A stretch of 6,179 nt of DNA from Promethearchaeota archaeon (lineage in GTDB: Archaea > Asgardarchaeota > Lokiarchaeia > Sigynarchaeales > SOKP01), in assembly GCA_016839655.1 (NCBI GenBank), contig JAEOTW010000016.1:1-6179 (forward strand), read 5' to 3'. The notes beneath the pieces were generated by a model, which saw nothing but the letters and a program-made list of their open reading frames with translations, was not told the origin of the DNA and searched no databases. Each line of letters begins with the position of its first letter. The stretch's first letter is position 1. A program made the position numbers and the translations under genes. Positions 1-5,045 of this stretch are shown here, piece by piece.

Positions 1-390
1 GCTTCTTGCAGTAAAACTATTACTGAAGCGGATGTAACTTTATTTGCGGGTATCAGCGGAGATTTTAATCCTCTTCATGTGAATGAGGAGTTTGCAAAAA
101 CGCAAATGTTTGGGACACGCGTAGTTCATGGAGCCTTCAGTTCAGCTTTAATTTCAGCAGTACTCGGTGTTCATTTGTTTGGACCTGGAGCCCTTTATGC
201 TTCTCAAAAAGTAGTTTTTAAAAAACCAGTATTTATTGGAGACACATTGACTGCAGTAGCAACTGTAACGAAGAAGTATACTAAAGAAGGTAAAAGTGGA
301 GTATTGCAATTCCTGGATGTAGAAACTAAAGTAATGAACCAAAGAAATGAAGTTGTTACTGATGGAGAAGCTCAAGTATTAATAATGTAA
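1..390 (+). CDS. (R)-specific enoyl-CoA hydratase, MaoC/PhaJ-like hot-dog fold (5' end outside window)
   Basis: The frame is open from base 1 and gives 129 residues before the TAA at 388-390. The true start lies upstream, and by comparison with PhaJ-type proteins of about 135-145 residues only some 10-15 residues are missing. An ATG at 79 is internal, because family-specific sequence precedes it. Visible motifs are GDFNPLHV (window residues 20-27), which carries the MaoC catalytic Asp (D21) and His (H26), then VVHG (41-44), and a C-terminal DGEAQVLIM strand. Known for the family: reversible hydration of trans-2-enoyl-CoA to (R)-3-hydroxyacyl-CoA by a cytosolic dimer, used in polyhydroxyalkanoate supply, fatty-acid turnover or related thioester pathways. 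Inference: here it serves the same acyl-CoA metabolism as the synthetase and thiolase downstream, although two unrelated genes intervene. Family assignment is secure; the substrate is not. Confidence 0.92.
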   Translation, partial: ASCSKTITEADVTLFAGISGDFNPLHVNEEFAKTQMFGTRVVHGAFSSALISAVLGVHLFGPGALYASQKVVFKKPVFIGDTLTAVATVTKKYTKEGKSGVLQFLDVETKVMNQRNEVVTDGEAQVLIM

Positions 391-412
391 TTATTTTTTT
401 TCTTTTTTTCTT
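391..412 (+). terminator. Oligo-T archaeal terminator after the hydratase
   Basis: Immediately after the stop codon there are two uninterrupted T runs (394-401 and 403-409) within an almost pure T tract. Archaeal RNA polymerase stops at T-rich non-template tracts without needing a hairpin, and none is visible here. This suggests that the hydratase transcript ends here, separate from the transporter. Confidence 0.6.
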
Positions 413-496
413 AAATTTAGACAATAAGATCTTTCTTACATTTTCTGTGATATTATACTGAAAAACTGCCATTTATAGCTACTATACCTATTAACA

Positions 497-506
497 TTTA
501 TATATT
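497..506 (+). promoter_or_regulatory. Archaeal TATA box for the MFS gene
   Basis: The sequence TTTATATATT matches the archaeal TATA consensus and lies 35-45 bp before the ATG at 541. Initiation about 25 bp past its centre would fall near 527, giving a very short leader that still includes the ribosome-binding site at 530-535. The A/T-rich background lowers certainty. The rest of the 391-540 gap holds the T tract and no coding potential that I can see. Confidence 0.5.
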
Positions 507-529
507 GGAAAAAAATATTAATAATTATT

Positions 530-535
530 AGGTGA
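530..535 (+). promoter_or_regulatory. Shine-Dalgarno AGGTGA that decides the MFS start
   Basis: AGGTGA is a full match to the anti-Shine-Dalgarno core and ends 5 nt before the ATG at 541. It overlaps the in-frame GTG at 532, so that GTG cannot use it and has no other ribosome-binding site. This favours ATG 541 as the true start. Confidence 0.65.
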
Positions 536-540
536 ATGAA

Positions 541-1989
541 ATGAAAAAACTGGAACCACTTCCTAAATTAACTTTAAAACAGAATATGTTTGTTCTTGTC
601 CCATTATTAGGTTTAAGCTTAGGAAATATACTTCATTTTAGTTTAGAATTTACTGTTCTGCAGAAAGTTAATTTACCCTATTTTTTAATAATCTTTCATA
701 TGATTGGTGTTCCTGTTGGAGCTATTTTCGCAGTAAAAGTTATTAATAAACGGAGTAGTCTTTTTGGTTTTTTAACTAGTTTTATTCTATTAGGATTTTT
801 TTTATTGAGTTTAATGGTTATTCTTCATCCATTATATACCCCTTTTGGTTTATTCGGAGCTGGGTTTTTTATTGGTGCTATGAGTGGGTACCTCCCGATA
901 TTTGGTTTAAGTTCTATTCCTGAAAGTGGGGATCCAAAATTTGCTGCAAGGTTTTTTGGCCGTGGTTTTGCGATTTCTTCAATTTTTGTAATTATTTATG
1001 CTTTAATGAATCTCACTATAAATTTTACATTAACACTTATTTATTTCTCTCTAATTCTCATAATTTCACTAGTTATCATGCTCAAAGGTAATAAAAATTT
1101 TGATTTTGTTACACAAGAGCACCTAAATATTATAAATTATATCAAAAATAAAAAAAATCTATCCAAATTGACTATTTCGTTCTTTCATGGCTTTTTTATC
1201 ATAAATACTTATTATGCTGCAATATTAATTTTTGATTTTATAGGATTAGACCAGTATTTGAATAGTTTTGTATTATTCCTATTTATTATCTTAGCAGTTG
1301 GGGGAATTCCAACGGGGTCCATCGCAGATAGAATTGGACGAAGAATTACAGTAATGATTGGATTAGTTATGCAAGCTCTTGCTTTTCTTATACTCTCTTT
1401 TCTCAATAAAATTAATATTCTTTTAATTGTAATTTTTATACTTTTTCTTGGAATTGGCTTTATTTTTATATACGTAGGTTTTACCCAACTCAAGTTGGAA
1501 TTATCTGAAAGAACAACTGTAAGAGATGAAAGTAGCATATCTGTTGGACTTCTCGGTATCGGTTCTGCTGTTGGTGTGATTCTTGGAGAAGTAATAAAGG
1601 ATCTTATAGTTAATAACACCGCTTATTTAACCATAATTTTACTCTTTGTATTTATCTGTGCCACAATAGTTGTATTTCAAGTCCAAGAAACACTCCCTTC
1701 AAGGTCAGAAAAATTCATTAGACCTGATAACTTTGACGAAGAAGATTTATCCCTCTATAAAGAACGTAAGATTTGCTTAGTATGTAAAGGAAATGCAACT
1801 GGATTTGAAGTATATGTATGTACTGAATGTGGTGCTCTTTATTGTTTAAAGTGCGCTCAAGCACTTAGCAATTTAGAAAATATATGTTGGGCATGTAATG
1901 CTCCTATTGATCAATCTAGGCCTATCAAGCCATTAGAAAAGGAACAAGTAGAGTCAGAAGAAGAAGTGAAAATAGATAAATTAAAATAA
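541..1989 (+). CDS. MFS transporter with C-terminal eight-cysteine zinc-binding domain
   Basis: From ATG 541 the protein has 482 residues; an in-frame GTG at 532 would add three. Residues about 13-380 form roughly twelve hydrophobic membrane segments. The loop GSIADRIGRR (259-268) is the MFS motif A of the second half, placing this in the major facilitator superfamily of secondary transporters. The equivalent first-half loop is degenerate. After a charged linker (about 381-410) comes a cysteine module: C412, C415, C427, C430, C435, C438, C449, C452, spaced CxxC-x11-CxxC-x4-CxxC-x10-CxxC. That fits two zinc ions in a RING- or B-box-like fold. The last 25 or so residues are highly charged (a run of Glu, then Lys). 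The MFS topology puts both termini in the cytosol, so the zinc module would be cytosolic. The substrate cannot be told. Flanking intergenic gaps of 150 and 63 bp suggest its own transcription unit. The MFS call is strong, zinc binding is likely, and the role of the tail is unknown. Confidence 0.88.
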   Translation: MKKLEPLPKLTLKQNMFVLVPLLGLSLGNILHFSLEFTVLQKVNLPYFLIIFHMIGVPVGAIFAVKVINKRSSLFGFLTSFILLGFFLLSLMVILHPLYTPFGLFGAGFFIGAMSGYLPIFGLSSIPESGDPKFAARFFGRGFAISSIFVIIYALMNLTINFTLTLIYFSLILIISLVIMLKGNKNFDFVTQEHLNIINYIKNKKNLSKLTISFFHGFFIINTYYAAILIFDFIGLDQYLNSFVLFLFIILAVGGIPTGSIADRIGRRITVMIGLVMQALAFLILSFLNKINILLIVIFILFLGIGFIFIYVGFTQLKLELSERTTVRDESSISVGLLGIGSAVGVILGEVIKDLIVNNTAYLTIILLFVFICATIVVFQVQETLPSRSEKFIRPDNFDEEDLSLYKERKICLVCKGNATGFEVYVCTECGALYCLKCAQALSNLENICWACNAPIDQSRPIKPLEKEQVESEEEVKIDKLK

Positions 1990-2007
1990 GACTTCTTAGC
2001 GTGTTTT

Positions 2008-2020
2008 CGAAAAATTTTTA
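2008..2020 (+). promoter_or_regulatory. Possible BRE/TATA element for the DRG gene
   Basis: A purine-rich CGAAA (2008-2012) runs into AATTTTTA (2013-2020), an arrangement like a TFB-recognition element followed by a weak TATA box. Initiation about 25 bp past it would fall near 2041, leaving a leader of about 12 nt. No Shine-Dalgarno sequence precedes ATG 2053, which fits a short-leader or leaderless message. The A/T-rich context makes this tentative. Confidence 0.3.
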
Positions 2021-2026
2021 GGACTT

Positions 2027-2040
2027 GCTTTATTTTTTTT
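2027..2040 (+). terminator. T-rich tract, probable terminator of the MFS gene
   Basis: A TTTA followed by eight consecutive T lies about 40 bp after the MFS stop and just before the GTPase start. Oligo-T tracts of this kind are factor-independent stop signals in archaea. It could equally be the initiator-proximal region of the GTPase promoter, so the call is weak. Confidence 0.35.
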
Positions 2041-2052
2041 AAATGATATGAA

Positions 2053-3189
2053 ATGTCTGAAAAAGTCGAAGATCGAATAAAAGAATTAGAAGAACGATTG
2101 GCTTCCACCAAGGTAAACAAAGCTACACAAAAAAGCATAAATTTCATTAAAGCACAATTAGCTAAACTCCGCGAAGACTTGATTCGTATCGCAAGTTCTA
2201 AGAAAGGCGGTGGTGGTGGCTTCGGTATTAAAAGAACTGGAGATGCCCAAGTTGCATTCATTGGATTTCCCTCAGTTGGGAAATCTTCTTTATTAAATTT
2301 GCTAACTGAAGGTAATACTCATTCTAAAGTTGCATCATATGATTTTACTACTGTTACAGCCATACCAGGTATGATGAATATCGAAGAAGCAAAAGTTCAG
2401 CTTATTGATTTACCTGGAATAATTTTGGGTGCTGCTGCTGGTAAAGGGCGAGGAAAGGAAGTATTAGCAGCAGTACGCTCGGCAGAATTAGTGTTAGTTA
2501 TAATATGTTTTCTTTCTGATAGAACGATTAATCTTTCTGATTTGAAAACTATTAGAATGGAGTTAAATAACGCAGGAATTCGGTTAAATACAAGACTACC
2601 TAAGATTGTAATTAAAGAACGCACACGTGGAGGAATCCATTTTACTTATAAAGGTCACCAACTAATGGATGCTGATGAAGTTAAATCTCTAATGAATGAA
2701 CTTAAAGTCAGGAACGCGGGAGTTTACTTCGCTGAACCAGATATCACACCTGATGAACTAATAGATTTCGTATTTGGAAATCGCATCTACACAAAAGAGT
2801 TTGTAGTAATTAATAAATCAGATTTAATGAAAGAAAAAATACCGAATGAAGTCATTACAAAGGCAATTGGTCATGATCACTGGGTTATGATCTCAGTTAA
2901 AAATCATAAAAAGATTAAGACGCTCCGTCATAAAATTTTCGAGGAATTGAATTTAATTAGAGTATATTTAAAACCTCCAAGACAAGAAGCGGATTTGGAT
3001 GAACCTATTATTCTTCATCATGGTGATACTATTGAAACACTCTGCCGTAAAATTCACAAACGATTCATAAAAGATTATCGTTACTCGTTAATATGGGGTA
3101 AATCTGCCAAACACCCTGGTCAAAAATTTGATAACCTTGATCACGTAATTGAGGATGGTGACATAATTTCAATTTATCTAAAGCGATAA
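2053..3189 (+). CDS. drg: DRG-family GTPase (Obg superfamily) with TGS domain
   Basis: The 378-residue length is close to eukaryotic DRG1/DRG2. Domain order: a charged helical N-terminus (about 1-50) with the DRG-like stretch TKVNKAT (19-25); a five-glycine run (52-56); a G domain with P-loop GFPSVGKSS (71-79), switch TTVTAIPG (99-106), DLPG (119-122) followed by GKGRGKEV, NKSD (254-257) and a G5-like SVK (281-283); a DRG-type insert between G3 and G4 (about 180-245); and a C-terminal TGS domain (about 302-378). All GTP-binding motifs are intact. Eukaryotic DRGs bind ribosomes with DFRP partners and help stalled or slow translation; archaeal members are presumed to do likewise in the cytosol. 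No DFRP-like partner is visible here. The first ATG of the frame, at 2053, was chosen because it yields the complete family N-terminus. The gene is probably monocistronic, with a 231-bp gap after it. Confidence 0.95.
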   Translation: MSEKVEDRIKELEERLASTKVNKATQKSINFIKAQLAKLREDLIRIASSKKGGGGGFGIKRTGDAQVAFIGFPSVGKSSLLNLLTEGNTHSKVASYDFTTVTAIPGMMNIEEAKVQLIDLPGIILGAAAGKGRGKEVLAAVRSAELVLVIICFLSDRTINLSDLKTIRMELNNAGIRLNTRLPKIVIKERTRGGIHFTYKGHQLMDADEVKSLMNELKVRNAGVYFAEPDITPDELIDFVFGNRIYTKEFVVINKSDLMKEKIPNEVITKAIGHDHWVMISVKNHKKIKTLRHKIFEELNLIRVYLKPPRQEADLDEPIILHHGDTIETLCRKIHKRFIKDYRYSLIWGKSAKHPGQKFDNLDHVIEDGDIISIYLKR

Positions 3190-3210
3190 TAGGAATTTTG
3201 TTGATATTAA

Positions 3211-3227
3211 TTCTCTTTATTTATTTC
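3211..3227 (+). terminator. T-rich tract after the DRG gene
   Basis: A pyrimidine/T-rich stretch lies 22 bp after the DRG stop and could terminate its transcript in the archaeal manner. It lies inside the loop of a long, imperfect inverted repeat (GAATTTT at 3193-3199 with AAAATTC at 3235-3241, loop 35 nt), which I consider too loose to call a hairpin. Confidence 0.3.
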
Positions 3228-3267
3228 TGAACATAAAATTCAACGTTTCATAATATTTCTGAATATA
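3223..3267 (+). repeat. Pair of 13-nt direct repeats, ATTTCTGAA(C/T)ATA
   Basis: ATTTCTGAACATA at 3223-3235 recurs with one mismatch at 3255-3267, start to start 32 bp, about three helical turns. The core TTCTGAA is itself a small dyad (TTC-N-GAA) and appears a third time at 3358-3364. Placement upstream of the acyl-CoA synthetase promoter makes regulator binding conceivable, but short A/T-rich repeats also arise by chance. Confidence 0.4.
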
Positions 3268-3275
3268 CCCTAATA

Positions 3276-3297
3276 TTTTCCCATAATTATGGGAAAA
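3276..3297. promoter_or_regulatory. Perfect 22-bp palindrome, candidate operator
   Basis: The half-site TTTTCCCATAA is followed directly by its exact reverse complement, centred between 3286 and 3287, with no spacer. The right edge lies about 10 bp before the best TATA box of the acyl-CoA synthetase gene (3307-3316), next to where TFB would bind. A perfect dyad of this length at a promoter fits a homodimeric transcription factor. A 9-bp hairpin with an AATT loop is possible in RNA, but no T run follows at once, so a terminator role is less likely. The cognate regulator is not in the window. Confidence 0.6.
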
Positions 3298-3306
3298 GGT
3301 AAAATT

Positions 3307-3316
3307 TTTTATATAA
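3307..3316 (+). promoter_or_regulatory. TATA box, candidate promoter of the acyl-CoA synthetase-thiolase unit
   Basis: TTTTATATAA closely matches the archaeal TATA consensus, with A-rich sequence upstream as a possible BRE. Initiation would be expected near 3336-3338, leaving a leader of about 83 nt. A second candidate downstream competes with this one. Confidence 0.45.
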
Positions 3317-3340
3317 TTTAGATGTTTAAAATAAGATTAA

Positions 3341-3350
3341 AATATTTATA
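3341..3350 (+). promoter_or_regulatory. Second TATA-like element before the acyl-CoA synthetase
   Basis: AATATTTATA, preceded by an A-rich stretch, could direct initiation near 3371-3375 and give a leader of about 50 nt. It may be the real promoter, an additional one, or just A/T-rich background. Confidence 0.3.
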
Positions 3351-3407
3351 GAAATCGTTCTGAATCAATATAACAGCGACGTTTATTAAAAGAATAGAAT
3401 GATGAAA

Positions 3408-3413
3408 AGAGGA
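3408..3413 (+). promoter_or_regulatory. Shine-Dalgarno for the acyl-CoA synthetase
   Basis: AGAGGA lies 7 nt before ATG 3421, an ordinary spacing, and supports that start codon. Confidence 0.55.
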
Positions 3414-3420
3414 TAATTTC

Positions 3421-5001
3421 ATGACATGGCTTAATATTGGAGAAATTATTAGCGTCAATGCAGCAAAATATCCAAACAAACTTGCATTAAAGGATAGAAG
3501 GCGTCAATTAACATTTAAAGAGTTAAATGAAAGAACTAATAAACTTGCAAACGGATTCCTTAAAAGTGGTTTAAATAAAGGTGACACGATCGCAATATTA
3601 TCAAATAATTCGATTGAATTTATGGAAGTGTATGTAGCTGCTGCTAAGGGAGGTTTAATTGTAACCCCCCTAAACTTCAGGTTGCATCCTGATGACATTT
3701 CATATATAATAAATAATTCAGATGCAAAGTGGTTATTTGTAGAATCCAGATTTAAAGAAGCCACAGAAAAAATTTGGGAACGAGCTAAAGAATTAGGATT
3801 TGAGAATGTCGAACGTGTTTTGATTGCTGATAAACCAGCAAAAGGCTGGAAATATTCTGAAGATATTGTAGAACTTGGAGAACTGACTTATCCAACTGTA
3901 AATGTTAATCCAGAAGATACGTGGGTTATTCTATATACATCAGGGACTACTGGGAAACCAAAGGGTGTTATTCGTTCACATCGTTCTTACATAGCCTTTT
4001 TCCTTATTAATGAAACAGAATTCTCATTCACACCTCAAGATTATGGAATGATACTGATGCCACTATCTCATGTTAATTCCACATTCTATTCATTTGTTTT
4101 TACTTACCTAGGGGCTCCAGTTTATATCCATATAGAGTATAAATTCGATCCTGAAGAAATTTTAAAGATTATTTCTCAGGAGAAAATAACCTTTACTTCT
4201 ATGATTCCAACTCATTATAATTTAATATTAAGCCTTCCAGAGGAAATTAAACAAAAATATGATCTTAGCTGTATAACATCATTATTGACGTCTTCCGCTC
4301 CTGCTACTAAACAAATGAAATTAGATGTAATGAACCTTTTTAACAAGACAAAACTTTTTGAGGCGTATGGATCAACAGAAGCTGGACTTGTAACACTTCT
4401 TAGACCTGAAGATCAAATGAATAAATTAGGCTCTATTGGGAAAGAATGTATTGGAACAGATATAATCAAATTATTAGATGAAGAAGGAAATGAGGTACCT
4501 ATAGGAGAAATAGGTGAATTATATTCTCGGGGACCACAAATGTTTGATGAGTACTATAAATTACCAGAAAAAACTAAACAAGCCTTTAAGGGAGAATTTT
4601 TTAGTGCTGGTGATATGGGCAAAAAGGATGAAGATGGTTTTTATTATCTTGTAGATAGGAAAGCCAATATGATTATAACTGGTGGAGAGCATGTTTACCC
4701 TTCAGAAGTAGAAAAAATTGTTGTATCTCATCCTTCAATCGTAGAATGTGCTGTAGTTGGATTAGAAGATTACAAATGGGGTGAAAGCGTGACTGCTGTA
4801 TGTGTATTAAATAAAGATGTTGCATCTCCAGATGCCTTTAATAAAGAAATGCACCAGTATTGTGAAGATAAATTAGCTAGATTTAAGATTCCAAAACAAT
4901 TTTTACAAATTTATTCCGAAGAAATGCCAAGAACAGGTTCTGGAAAAGTGATTCATAGAAAATTAAGAGAGCGATTTAATAAGCAAATTAATAATAAATA
5001 A
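3421..5001 (+). CDS. AMP-forming acyl-CoA synthetase (ANL superfamily)
   Basis: The 526-residue protein is full length for a single-domain-pair acyl-CoA ligase. Adenylation motifs appear in order: YTSGTTGKPKG phosphate-binding loop (172-182), YGSTEAG (316-322), SAGDMG with the ribose-binding Asp (D398), the hinge region DRKANMIITGGEHVYP (412-427) and PRTGSGK with the catalytic Lys (K509). The sequence begins with the usual N-terminal helix and a KLALKDRRRQLTFKEL-like opening. Known chemistry: a carboxylic acid plus ATP gives an acyl-AMP, then CoA attack gives acyl-CoA. Overall resemblance is to the medium/long-chain FadD-like branch, but chain length cannot be read reliably. The usual Asn after GGE is His here (GGEHVYP). 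The thiolase starts 44 bp downstream on the same strand, so the two are probably one operon under the 3307 or 3341 promoter and perhaps the palindrome. The acyl substrate is unknown; peptide or aryl acid activation is less likely but possible. Confidence 0.93.
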   Translation: MTWLNIGEIISVNAAKYPNKLALKDRRRQLTFKELNERTNKLANGFLKSGLNKGDTIAILSNNSIEFMEVYVAAAKGGLIVTPLNFRLHPDDISYIINNSDAKWLFVESRFKEATEKIWERAKELGFENVERVLIADKPAKGWKYSEDIVELGELTYPTVNVNPEDTWVILYTSGTTGKPKGVIRSHRSYIAFFLINETEFSFTPQDYGMILMPLSHVNSTFYSFVFTYLGAPVYIHIEYKFDPEEILKIISQEKITFTSMIPTHYNLILSLPEEIKQKYDLSCITSLLTSSAPATKQMKLDVMNLFNKTKLFEAYGSTEAGLVTLLRPEDQMNKLGSIGKECIGTDIIKLLDEEGNEVPIGEIGELYSRGPQMFDEYYKLPEKTKQAFKGEFFSAGDMGKKDEDGFYYLVDRKANMIITGGEHVYPSEVEKIVVSHPSIVECAVVGLEDYKWGESVTAVCVLNKDVASPDAFNKEMHQYCEDKLARFKIPKQFLQIYSEEMPRTGSGKVIHRKLRERFNKQINNK

Positions 5002-5045
5002 GAAATTATCAAAATAACAATTAAATAATATCGGTTATTAAGAAA

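Noticed and set aside
424..438. Short TAAGA/TCTTA hairpin between hydratase and MFS gene
   Set aside because: Five A/T-rich base pairs give negligible stability, and the T tract upstream already explains termination.
1212..1619. Open frame of 135 codons on the minus strand
   Set aside because: It lies wholly within the MFS gene, is antisense to its membrane segments, has no recognisable domain and is explained as a shadow of the A/T-rich coding strand.
1911..2261. Open frame of 116 codons on the minus strand spanning the MFS-DRG junction
   Set aside because: It is antisense to the ends of two well-supported genes, its proline run mirrors the glycine codons of the GTPase, and it has no family features.
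3193..3241. GAATTTT/AAAATTC inverted repeat after the DRG gene
   Set aside because: A 7-bp A/T-rich stem around a 35-nt loop is not convincing as a hairpin or as a protein site.
5013..5039. Small inverted repeat AATAAC/GTTATT and a TATA-like stretch between synthetase and thiolase
   Set aside because: Arms are only 6 bp with a 15-nt loop in A/T-rich DNA; too weak to call a terminator, operator or separate promoter.
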